A stretch of 64,000 bases of DNA, from positions 2,728,001 through 2,792,000 of the forward strand of contig NZ_CP136600.1 of the NCBI RefSeq assembly GCF_032911225.1, read 5' to 3'. Position 1 is the stretch's first letter, and every line of letters begins with the position of its first letter. Below are positions 46,217-54,688 of the stretch, piece by piece. The translations under genes and the position numbers were made by a program. The DNA is from Thalassotalea fonticola. GTDB taxonomy: Bacteria > Pseudomonadota > Gammaproteobacteria > Enterobacterales > Alteromonadaceae. The notes beneath the pieces are model-generated. The model made no database searches. It saw only the letters and a list, made by a program, of their open reading frames with translations, and had not been told where the DNA came from.

Positions 46217-48403
46217 CTAATTGTTTTCATTGCCTGATTCTGGCTCTACCCAATTAAGAACGTCTTTAATAATTGACCAGCGTGGGGTTTTAGGGACAGC
46301 ATTTTCGCCTAAAATCCAATAACCATATAATTTTTCAATATGTCCCGACGATTCTTGAATGGTTAACCAACTGTTCAAAAAGGTTTGTAATGAAATATTG
46401 TCTTGAGCAACGGCATAAGACATAGGGAAAGATTTAATGTCATCGCGGTTATATATCGCAACGTATTCAGGGTATAAAATAGTCCAAGCTTGCCCGGCTT
46501 CTAAACTAATGATTAAACCATCCCACTTATCGCTTTTATCATCAAAAAATTCCTTATCAGATTCTATTCTTTGTATTTCAACGTTTGGATACTTTTTGAT
46601 CAGCTGAGATGATATTGAATATTCCCCTACCGACGCTAATGTGATCTTTTCAGCTGTTTTTAAATAATCACTATTTAAAAACTCATCCGCACGATGATCT
46701 TTCACCACGATAGAATAATGCAGTGTGAGGGCAGGATTGGTGAAGTTTAACATTTGAATGCGTTTTGTGGTCATCTGTAGCCCAGAAATGGCAATATCAA
46801 ATTGGCCTCTGTTTAGTGCTTTCACGGCATTAACATCATCATAAGGGATAAATACCAATTTAACATTTAATTCTGAGGCAAGTTTTTTCATCATTTCAAT
46901 ATCAAAGCCCACCAACTCTTGGTTTGCATTAAAATATGAAAAAGGCACTTGTCTGGGGTTATAGCCGACATTTAAATAGCCATTTTTCTTTATATCTGTA
47001 ATCGATCTTGGCGATATAGTTGGCGCTAAGTCATCCCAAAGATAGGTTTTAACTTCTTCAGGCAATTCGTTTGCGGTTTCCATTTTTGTAACAACTTCAT
47101 CCATAACATATTCAGTGTCGACGAAACTGTTTAACAACACATTAGTCAACGAGAAGATAGCCACAAAAACAACAGGCGTTAATGCGCTGTACACCACCAA
47201 ACGCTTCATACTTATTTTAGCTATGCCAGCCAGCATAGCTGTACCACCAACAGCTAGAATGAAAATATTCATTGCCGCCAAAAGGGATGTAAAGCGACTG
47301 GTAAACAGACTGGATACCATAAACAATTGAAATAAGTCAGACGACAGCTCTAATGAATCCAATAACATAGGTATGGTTAAATACACACTGCCAAACAAGC
47401 TAATAAGACCATTAACAGCCATTGGTAAATAGGTTATAAAATCAAGCTCTTTACCAGAAAACCAAGCTGCGAATAGGACAAATACGATAGTTAATAATTT
47501 ACCCAGATTTGGAAAACTAAACACCACAGGAATAATGATATTTGCATAATTATCAGTATTTTCATCACCTAAATTATATTTGTGAAACAGCTCTTTGGTG
47601 CGTTCGATTAATAACGGTAAAATGATAAATATATTACCTGCAGCAAATGCAGTGATCATCGCATCTTTGGCAATACCGGTAATATCGCGATAGGAAAATG
47701 GGGTTATCGCAGCTAATATTGCCGGTAAAACCCAGTAAGTTAAGATCACTGTCATTACAATATGAGCAACAAAATACACCTGCAGCTTTTGAAACTCAGC
47801 TAAATCCATTGTTCCTGCAGTAGCTGCTGTCATCGCAAAAATGCCAATTGGCATCATTTTCACTATATATTGAGTGACTTTATTAAACGCTGCTCCTAAT
47901 AACTCCATAGGTTTCATTAATGACTCTTTCTCATCTACAGAAATAAGCGCTATACCTGTAGCTACACAGAACACAACGATGGCCGGTATATAACTGTTTG
48001 ATAACGAATAGAAAGGATTTGCCGGTATGTATAAATCAAGTAAATCAACAGCTTCAGGATCAGTTAATGCGGTTAAACTGAAGAACGAACCCGATTGCCA
48101 TTCAGGAAACGTAAATTTTATTAAATACATCACCAATAGACCGAGGATCCAGATAACAAGCATTAATTTTCCGACTTTTACACCTAAAGAGCGTGCTTGT
48201 TCATAGGATAAGTTACCTAGACTGGAGACTAGAGAAACGATTATGTAAGGAATAATTGTCATTTGTAATAACTTAATAAAAGCATCACCAATGATCCCCA
48301 TCCAAGCGAGCATTTCACCAAAAAACAAACCAAATACAATTCCTAAAGCAAAGGAAAGTAGTACCATGGTCGACATGCTCATTTTATTTTTTTTATCAAA
48401 CAT
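46217..48403 (-). CDS. SLC1-type symporter fused to a periplasmic substrate-binding domain
   Basis: A 728-residue fusion. Residues about 8-415 resemble the dicarboxylate/amino-acid:cation symporter (SLC1/DAACS) family: an MTIIPYIIVSLVSSLGNL segment and the typical eight-helix hydrophobic profile. An extra transmembrane helix (about 402-425) follows and would place the C-terminus outside. Residues about 470-705 are an amino-acid-type substrate-binding domain (SBP_bac_3) with GYNPRQVPFSYFNANQELVG (480-499) and FDIAISGLQMT (535-545). Two motifs that bind Na+ and substrate in SLC1 are changed: the HP1 SSxxT-like segment reads TAFAAGNIFIILP (251-263), and the NMDGT segment reads SFPNLGK (296-302). 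The substrate cannot be predicted. The next gene on this strand is 8 bp upstream. Confidence 0.85.
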   Translation of the reverse strand: MFDKKNKMSMSTMVLLSFALGIVFGLFFGEMLAWMGIIGDAFIKLLQMTIIPYIIVSLVSSLGNLSYEQARSLGVKVGKLMLVIWILGLLVMYLIKFTFPEWQSGSFFSLTALTDPEAVDLLDLYIPANPFYSLSNSYIPAIVVFCVATGIALISVDEKESLMKPMELLGAAFNKVTQYIVKMMPIGIFAMTAATAGTMDLAEFQKLQVYFVAHIVMTVILTYWVLPAILAAITPFSYRDITGIAKDAMITAFAAGNIFIILPLLIERTKELFHKYNLGDENTDNYANIIIPVVFSFPNLGKLLTIVFVLFAAWFSGKELDFITYLPMAVNGLISLFGSVYLTIPMLLDSLELSSDLFQLFMVSSLFTSRFTSLLAAMNIFILAVGGTAMLAGIAKISMKRLVVYSALTPVVFVAIFSLTNVLLNSFVDTEYVMDEVVTKMETANELPEEVKTYLWDDLAPTISPRSITDIKKNGYLNVGYNPRQVPFSYFNANQELVGFDIEMMKKLASELNVKLVFIPYDDVNAVKALNRGQFDIAISGLQMTTKRIQMLNFTNPALTLHYSIVVKDHRADEFLNSDYLKTAEKITLASVGEYSISSQLIKKYPNVEIQRIESDKEFFDDKSDKWDGLIISLEAGQAWTILYPEYVAIYNRDDIKSFPMSYAVAQDNISLQTFLNSWLTIQESSGHIEKLYGYWILGENAVPKTPRWSIIKDVLNWVEPESGNENN

Positions 48404-48411
48404 ACTTTTTC

Positions 48412-49572
48412 CTATTGTTGTTGTATTTTATGCAATCCAACTAATTTCGGTTTATGTTTTATCAAGGCATGTTCATAACATTGGACGTATTCGGCTATTT
48501 TGTCTGCCCAACAAAAATTCTGCTCTGCTCGTTTACGGCCATAAGCGCCCATTCTTTGTTGTAACTGTTCATCGCCTAAAATATCGATTATATTTTTCGA
48601 CATAGCAAGAATATCGTTTGGTTCAGACATAAAGCCACTTTTTCCTTGCTCTACGACTTCAGGGATACCATCAGCATTGCTAGTGACCGTAGGAACGCCA
48701 CATGCCATTGCTTCTAAAGCCACCATGCTAAATGACTCGTGGTAACTCGGTTGAAATACGCAATCAGCATTAGGAATAATATTTTCTACATGCATAACAT
48801 CGCCTAAAAACGTTACTTTTTCTGCAATCCCCAATTGTTGGCAAAGTAATTTTATTTTCCTTAAATCCGGACCATTTCCGAGCAACACCAGACGTGCATT
48901 CACCTTAGCTTGCACCATATGAAAGGCCTCAATTACTGCTTCAGTATTTTTTACTGGGCGAAAGTTTGATATATGCATTAATATTTTTTCATCATCACTG
49001 GCTAACATGCGTCTACGTTCTACGCTGGCATGTTTTGGCGAAAAAACGTCAAGGTCGATAAAATTGTAAATTACCCCTATTGATTTACTAATATCGAATT
49101 GCTCTTTGGTGTATTGCCGCTGAAAATTTGACACAGTGGTTACCACTGTGCTCCTGTTAATACTAAAACGATTCAACGGATAAAGTGGCTTATTTTGACC
49201 AACAACGGTGACATCAGTGCCATGAATAGTCGTTACAGTTGGGAATTTATTGGTCGTTATTTCTGAGGCTAAATATGCACATAACGAATGCGGTATTGAG
49301 TAATGCGCATGGACTAAATCTAACTTATAACGGTCTGCCACTTCGACAATTTTAGCCGTTAGGGCAAAGGTATAAAGAGGATCATCGAACAAAGGGTAAT
49401 CTATCCCTTCTACACAGTGAAAAAATATGCCTTCTTCATCGACCAATTTGAACGGCCTAGTATGGGAAATAAAATGCACTTCATGCCCTAATCGCGCTAA
49501 TCCAATACCGAGTTGAGTAGCAATCAAACCTGAACCACCTATAGTTGGATGACAAACGATACCTATACGCAT
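48412..49572 (-). CDS. GT4 glycosyltransferase, BshA-like
   Basis: A 386-residue GT-B enzyme. The N-terminus MRIGIVCHPTIGGSGLIATQLGIGLARLGHEVHFIS closely follows the BshA form (CYPSVGGSGIVATELG). HYSIPHSLCAYLAS, HGTDVTVVGQ, ISNFRPVKN and the EX7E segment ESFSMVALEAMACGVPTV also match in order and spacing. BshA joins UDP-GlcNAc to L-malate in the first step of bacillithiol synthesis, mostly in Firmicutes and a few other phyla. No BshB or BshC gene is in the window. It may instead make another malate or sugar conjugate. It lies directly upstream of the symporter fusion (8 bp), so the two may be co-expressed. Confidence 0.72.
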   Translation of the reverse strand: MRIGIVCHPTIGGSGLIATQLGIGLARLGHEVHFISHTRPFKLVDEEGIFFHCVEGIDYPLFDDPLYTFALTAKIVEVADRYKLDLVHAHYSIPHSLCAYLASEITTNKFPTVTTIHGTDVTVVGQNKPLYPLNRFSINRSTVVTTVSNFQRQYTKEQFDISKSIGVIYNFIDLDVFSPKHASVERRRMLASDDEKILMHISNFRPVKNTEAVIEAFHMVQAKVNARLVLLGNGPDLRKIKLLCQQLGIAEKVTFLGDVMHVENIIPNADCVFQPSYHESFSMVALEAMACGVPTVTSNADGIPEVVEQGKSGFMSEPNDILAMSKNIIDILGDEQLQQRMGAYGRKRAEQNFCWADKIAEYVQCYEHALIKHKPKLVGLHKIQQQ

Positions 49573-49608
49573 AATAAATAATTCCTTAAATTGTTTCTAC
49601 TCATAAGC

Positions 49609-50691
49609 CTACCAACCAATAACATAACGACTACGTTGCTTTAAAACTTTCTTAAAAAGCAATGCAATAACATAAGAAACAGCAATAACACCGCTCGTAA
49701 CCAGTAGCGTGGTGACGATGTTTCCTTCACCCTTCATAGAAAAAACATCTGGACTGTCATATATCATCCACCAAGGTGTCGTGATCCATGGATGAATGAA
49801 ATAAATAGCAAAACTTACCTCGGCCAATTTCTGTAAAAAGCTAATGCTTATATGTTCAAATTTATTGAGAACAGCGAGAAGTACAAAGGTTAATAGCAGT
49901 TTTTGCGGTAACATTAAATCTGGTACGGTAAATTCAAATGCAGGCTTATTTAAAACCCCTGCGCCGTAAAAGTAAGCTTGGCCAATAGCCATAGCAATAG
50001 CTCCAACCAGCATTACCAACCAATACTTATCAATAAAAGGAAATATTTTATCCCGCGCTACTGAGGTCCATACACCTATGAGGTAAACCGGTATAAAATA
50101 AATCAGTGATTGAATTGCATTTAAGTTAGATATGGGACGGTGCATTAGCATTGCGAGTATTACTAGGGGAATGGCAAACTGAAGTATCGATTTCTTATTA
50201 ATTAATGTCATCACCCAAGGTGACAATGCAAACAACATCATCCCCATGGGAATATACCAATATGCGGTTAATGCTCTGCCGGTTAACACATACCAAGTTG
50301 CAGCAGTTGAATTATCAGTAATATTGGCATGGAGCATATGTAAGGACGGGTCAGGGCCGGCAAGCAAGTGCCAAACTATCCAGGGCAATGATAATAAAAA
50401 ATAAGGAATAAAAACGTATTTCGTTTTATTTTTCATATATTTTTCATAATCCCAACGATTATAAAAAACATGATGGAATAAAAATCCCGAAATAAAGACA
50501 AAAAAGACGGTGCCATTCATCATTAGATTAAACCAAAACTTATCAGCTAAGGTTTCGATTTGCCATCCAGCAGGGCGATAGCAGTGCGCCATCACAATAA
50601 AAATAATAGCGATACCGCGAAAGTGATTAATACTGTTGAGAAACTTTTTACCCGCAGGTTTAGGTGGTTGACTTACCACGTCAGATGTCAT
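49609..50691 (-). CDS. Acyltransferase family 3 membrane protein
   Basis: A 360-residue protein with about ten transmembrane segments and the family's opening SINHFRGIAIIFIVMAHCYRPAGW, including the active-site-type histidine of INHFRGIAI and the later H of FHHVF. AT3 proteins O-acylate surface sugars and other carbohydrates. The ATG at 50691 is chosen because the longer frame starts with TTG and adds an unlikely 21-residue polar leader. It lies 37 bp upstream of the BshA-like gene on the same strand and could share a pathway with it. Confidence 0.82.
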   Translation of the reverse strand: MTSDVVSQPPKPAGKKFLNSINHFRGIAIIFIVMAHCYRPAGWQIETLADKFWFNLMMNGTVFFVFISGFLFHHVFYNRWDYEKYMKNKTKYVFIPYFLLSLPWIVWHLLAGPDPSLHMLHANITDNSTAATWYVLTGRALTAYWYIPMGMMLFALSPWVMTLINKKSILQFAIPLVILAMLMHRPISNLNAIQSLIYFIPVYLIGVWTSVARDKIFPFIDKYWLVMLVGAIAMAIGQAYFYGAGVLNKPAFEFTVPDLMLPQKLLLTFVLLAVLNKFEHISISFLQKLAEVSFAIYFIHPWITTPWWMIYDSPDVFSMKGEGNIVTTLLVTSGVIAVSYVIALLFKKVLKQRSRYVIGW

Positions 50692-50895
50692 GAATTGCTG
50701 GCCCTTTACTGTATGTGCTGATGAAGTATCAACATCAGCGATTAAGTTTATCAATTAAACTTAAATTTTAGCTTATATTTCAAAGTGTAAAGGTAAAATG
50801 TTGTTTTTTTTAATTGCCAATGAAGATTAACCGCAATTTGACTAAAATTATCATCACTTAAAAGGCAATTAAGATAAGCATATTCTTACCATAAT

Positions 50896-51114
50896 TCACA
50901 AATTGTAAAGATCGCTGCCGGGCCGTTTATGCAGCTCACCATGGTCAACCAAACGATCGAGTGCTGTTTGCACTTGATCAATATTATGCGACACACTTTC
51001 ATTGGCTAACCAGTTTGAACAAATATCTTCAACTGGTGCCGATGCTTCAGGGTGGATTGAAAGATAATTAAGAATACCCATTTGTATTTCAGTATGTATA
51101 TGCGACATTTTCAT
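50896..51114 (-). CDS. Small winged-helix-like protein
   Basis: A 72-residue protein. The pattern EIQMGILNYLSIHPEASAPVEDICSNWLANESVSHNIDQVQTALDRLVDHGELHKRPGSDLYNL looks like one winged helix: a helix, a helix-turn-helix (DQVQTALDRLVDHGEL) and a beta hairpin wing (KRPGSDLYNL). It may bind DNA or regulate a neighbour. The start at 51114 follows GAGGTGAGC. The AT3 gene is about 200 bp downstream. Confidence 0.55.
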   Translation of the reverse strand: MKMSHIHTEIQMGILNYLSIHPEASAPVEDICSNWLANESVSHNIDQVQTALDRLVDHGELHKRPGSDLYNL

Positions 51115-51168
51115 TATGCTCACCTCAATACTAAGCATAGTTTAGGCCGGTTTATTTTTCCTGAAACA

Positions 51169-51996
51169 TTAGCCTTTGGCTAACAAAACATCTAACCAGC
51201 GACTGGGTAATAACCGTTTTAAAATAGAAAACAGCTTGGTTGGCAAGGTAATACGGTATCTGGCTTTTGGCACTTTACTTTCTAACGCATGAATTAAGCA
51301 CTTGGTTACCGCACTTGCTTCTAAAGTAAAGCCGCTTGCAGGATCGGTGCTTGCTAGTCGCTCTATTTGCTTTCCATATTCTTGACTATGAATGCTACTT
51401 TGCCACTTAATATTTTGCTTAAAAGCCTGTAAAGCATTTTGTCTAAAATTGGTATTAATGGGTCCTGGTTGTAACAGGCTAATGTGGATATTGGTATTTT
51501 TTAACTCTAACCTGAGCGTATCGGCTAGGCCTTCAATGGCGAACTTTGAAGCATTATAAGCGCCTCTATATGGCATACACACAAAGCCTAATACTGAGCT
51601 ATTTTGCACGATACGGCCATGCCCCTGGGCGCGCATAACCTTAATGACTCGAGTGGTTAAGTCATGCCAGCCGAATACATTAGTTTCAAATTGCCGGCGT
51701 AATATATCGGTAGGTAAATCTTCCACAGCACCGGGCTGGCCGTAGGCACCATTGTTAAATAAATAATCAAGCGTGCCACCAGTTATCGTAAGTACCTGCG
51801 CCAGCGCCTGTTCAATGGATTCCTGTTCGGCAAGGTCTAAACGAACGGCTTGAAACCCTCGATTAATGAGTGCATCTACATCGCTTTGTTTTCTGGCACT
51901 GGTAAATACTTGATAGTCTCGTGCAGCTAATGTTGATGCCGCATCTAAGCCAATTCCTGAAGAGCAACCAGTGATCAGTATCGATTTTTTATTCAT
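51169..51996 (-). CDS. SDR family oxidoreductase
   Basis: A 275-residue classical short-chain dehydrogenase: TGCSSGIG (NAD(P) motif TGxxxGIG, residues about 10-17), NNGAYG (about 85), catalytic S-Y-K with NSSVLGF and YNASK (about 150), and QPGPINT. Long form with an extended C-terminal tail similar to YbbO. Substrate unknown. Between the 52086 gene and the small winged-helix gene, all leftward. Confidence 0.85.
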   Translation of the reverse strand: MNKKSILITGCSSGIGLDAASTLAARDYQVFTSARKQSDVDALINRGFQAVRLDLAEQESIEQALAQVLTITGGTLDYLFNNGAYGQPGAVEDLPTDILRRQFETNVFGWHDLTTRVIKVMRAQGHGRIVQNSSVLGFVCMPYRGAYNASKFAIEGLADTLRLELKNTNIHISLLQPGPINTNFRQNALQAFKQNIKWQSSIHSQEYGKQIERLASTDPASGFTLEASAVTKCLIHALESKVPKARYRITLPTKLFSILKRLLPSRWLDVLLAKG

Positions 51997-52085
51997 TAAT
52001 GTTCCATTGATTAACTATCTGATACCAACTCCTTTAAATAATGGAATTGCTAGAACAACATTATGAATAGAAAACTGTGGGATTA

Positions 52086-52517
52086 TCAACCTATTTGTGG
52101 CGGCTGGGTTCTTGGTTGCCATTGCCACCATTGTTGTTCACCATCGACCGGCTTGCCATTATTTTCTTGTTCTGTTTTTTGCGCTTTGGTTTGATAGATA
52201 TCCCAAGTTATCAAGTAATCCGGGTTGGTTATTTTCACCCCAGCCTGGCTGGTATGAAAATCCCCTTTAGGGGCAATAAACCAGCAAGATAAATTAGCTG
52301 GCAGGATAAAGTTTGCCGGTTTTGAGGGGACACTTTTTGCCTTATCTTGGCTTTGTTCGGCGCTAGATAACAGCTCGACGGTAATACCCATTTCTTTATC
52401 CACTGCGGTTACTGTGCCCGCCAGCATAGTTTGTTTCAATAAATTTTGCTTGTTATCAAAATAACTTAATCCGATCAAACAGGTTTTATTGATGGTTTGT
52501 GAAAGCGTTAACTGCAT
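52086..52517 (-). CDS. Hypothetical protein next to the nitrate reductase genes
   Basis: A 143-residue protein with beta-rich first half (LTLSQTINKTCLIGLSYF, LAGTVTAVDKEMGITVELL, NFILPANLSCWFIAPKGDFHTSQ) and a polar, Gln/Trp-rich tail (QQWWQWQPRTQ). No known family was recognised. The nasA terminator separates it from the reductase unit, so it is not clearly part of that operon. Confidence 0.5.
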   Translation of the reverse strand: MQLTLSQTINKTCLIGLSYFDNKQNLLKQTMLAGTVTAVDKEMGITVELLSSAEQSQDKAKSVPSKPANFILPANLSCWFIAPKGDFHTSQAGVKITNPDYLITWDIYQTKAQKTEQENNGKPVDGEQQWWQWQPRTQPPQIG

Positions 52518-52545
52518 AAGATCCTTTTTTCAAAATAAATAGTAA

Positions 52546-52577
52546 AAAGGGCCAGTTTTAACCGCCGGCCCTTTGTT
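52546..52577 (-). terminator. Intrinsic terminator of the nitrate reductase operon
   Basis: AAAAGGGCC and GGCCCTTT flank a short loop that also carries GCC/GGC pairing. On the minus strand the stem is followed by TTTTT. It ends the unit nasA-DmsBC-like. Confidence 0.8.
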
Positions 52578-52599
52578 AAATCTTCACATTAATTATGGT

Positions 52600-54666
52600 T
52601 TAATGTGCTAAAGGTGCAACCCCAGTAGCCGGATTATCCGCTAGGCCTATATCGCGGGCATGTTGCTCGAAACCTTTATTTTTCCAGAAAAATGCACCTG
52701 GCATGGTGGTTGGGATCACCAAGATATAAAATAATGCTCGTCCAATTAGCGCAGTAACAACATTTAGTAATGCCACGGCAATCCAAGCAAGTGCTAAAGT
52801 TACAGTAAATTCAGTTATTGCAGTTACCATTACTAACGATGTGGCAGCGACAATATTTAAAGCCAATAAGTAGTTACGCAATAAATATGTTTTGCCAAAG
52901 GTAGTACACTGTACATAGTGAGCAGCACCGCCTTCATTTTCGTTTCGGTTTAAGTCATGATTGTGACGGATCAAACCAATCGCTTCAATTATCATACCGA
53001 CACACAAAACCAGACCAAATACCAATACTGCTTGCTGGATTACTGCCGATTCAGCTTGTTGCATTACTAAAGTGGTTATCACAATCACGCCACTTACCAA
53101 TGCCCCTAACGACAAACTATTGCCTGAAAATGATGTCACTGTTTGTAGGTGGTTCCAAAATGGCCGAGCTTTAATCTGATAACACTTGTTCATATAGAAT
53201 ATACCGATAAAACCAGCAATCAAAGCAAAAATACCAGCGCCAGTTTGCATTGCTGCCAATGGTAATTCACTCGTCATTTGCGCAAGGTTCAAATCTAACC
53301 AAGATACTGATAACTCGTTTAACCATAAATTGCCAGGCAAAGAGAACAAGGCAGTTAAACCACAACCAGCTGAAAACATTGCTAAGCCTAAGCCTTCTCT
53401 ACTCATTGGAGAATAACGTAAATTATTAAAGCCGCGGTAGAATCTAAACGGCTTGCCTAAATGGGTAACACTCATAAATAAAGCAAATGAAGTCATTAAC
53501 AATGAAATAATGGTTAACGGTAAAAACATGTCTGAGTTGATAAATGCTACAAAGGCATCGATACCAAATAACGCTGCTAAGAACGGAATCAACAATGTAC
53601 CAAATGCAGCTTGTGCAAACAGCGTAAATAGCACTAACGGGTTTTCTTTAGAATTTAATTTAGCAAAATTCCAAAACTTAGCTTTACCCTCTTTTTGATC
53701 GACCACAGGTTTGTAGTTGCCTTTGTCGTCTTTGTGATATTTCACTGGCATTGAATCGGTACGGCTCATTTCATCCGGCAAGGTTTTGGTTTGCTGAAAA
53801 CGAATATTTGGATGAGTGATTTCAGGATCAGGAAAACCTGGAATTGAAGTCTTACATTGCTCTCTATTTTCTGGGGTATTTTCAATCACGCCAAAATCTA
53901 AGGCATTACCTACACATGCAGACACACAAGCGGGTTTCAAGCCTACCTCTAAGCGGTCAACACACATATTACATTTCGATACGCGACCTTTTACCGGGTC
54001 AAGTTGTGGTGCATTATAAGGACACACCCAAGTACAGTAACCACAACCAAAACAGGTTTCCGGATCTTGCAAGACCGCCCCATATTCGGCATGTTTAGTA
54101 TACGCCTTAGTTGGACAGCCTTTTAAACATACTGGGTCGTCACAGTGATTACAGGCCATGGAGATATTCATCCGTTTATAGTCAGGATACGAACCTCCTT
54201 CCACATAGCCAACCGAACGAAATGCTAAATGCGCCGGATTTTCATTTTTTTCAGAACATGCCGCTTCACAGGCATGACAACCTATACAGTTATCGGCAGT
54301 AAAGAAAAAACCATGTTGTTTGTTACGGTTTGGGTTCGTGCCCACTTCTGGGTTTTCATTGATAAACATTGATCTGCCTTCAGGCAAGCCGGAAATATCA
54401 ACACAATCAATTAACTGACCGTAGCGATTTTTTTCTTTAATTTCGTTTTTATCTTCATGCGTCGGCAAAAACGCATAAGGTTGCTCTTGAGTTCTCACTT
54501 CCCAATGATTCGAGCGGCCTTCTTGCTCGTTGCCAATTTCAGCTGCTGGTGTAGCTTGTTTATTTGCTGCTACACTCATACTTTTTGGGTCAAAACCCTG
54601 CTCGCTTGGATCAAAAATAGCTACTGATGAGTCCAGGTCAGCTTTTTTATCTATAACTTGTGACAT
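52600..54666 (-). CDS. Fused DmsB-DmsC-like electron-transfer subunit of nitrate reductase
   Basis: A 688-residue fusion. Residues about 115-265 form a ferredoxin domain with four cysteine groups: CIGCHACEAAC, CNHCDDPVCLKGCP, CFGCGYCTWVCP and CNMCVDR...CVSACVG, enough for four [4Fe-4S] clusters. Residues about 330-680 form an eight-helix membrane domain resembling DmsC (KNPLVLFTLFAQAAFGTLLIPFLAALFG onward), a quinol-binding anchor. The catalytic partner NasA is encoded 22 bp upstream. DmsB and DmsC are usually separate genes, so the fusion is noteworthy. The reductase probably takes electrons from the quinol pool. Confidence 0.87.
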   Translation of the reverse strand: MSQVIDKKADLDSSVAIFDPSEQGFDPKSMSVAANKQATPAAEIGNEQEGRSNHWEVRTQEQPYAFLPTHEDKNEIKEKNRYGQLIDCVDISGLPEGRSMFINENPEVGTNPNRNKQHGFFFTADNCIGCHACEAACSEKNENPAHLAFRSVGYVEGGSYPDYKRMNISMACNHCDDPVCLKGCPTKAYTKHAEYGAVLQDPETCFGCGYCTWVCPYNAPQLDPVKGRVSKCNMCVDRLEVGLKPACVSACVGNALDFGVIENTPENREQCKTSIPGFPDPEITHPNIRFQQTKTLPDEMSRTDSMPVKYHKDDKGNYKPVVDQKEGKAKFWNFAKLNSKENPLVLFTLFAQAAFGTLLIPFLAALFGIDAFVAFINSDMFLPLTIISLLMTSFALFMSVTHLGKPFRFYRGFNNLRYSPMSREGLGLAMFSAGCGLTALFSLPGNLWLNELSVSWLDLNLAQMTSELPLAAMQTGAGIFALIAGFIGIFYMNKCYQIKARPFWNHLQTVTSFSGNSLSLGALVSGVIVITTLVMQQAESAVIQQAVLVFGLVLCVGMIIEAIGLIRHNHDLNRNENEGGAAHYVQCTTFGKTYLLRNYLLALNIVAATSLVMVTAITEFTVTLALAWIAVALLNVVTALIGRALFYILVIPTTMPGAFFWKNKGFEQHARDIGLADNPATGVAPLAH

Positions 54667-54688
54667 TTTTTTACCTTAACTATCTTAA

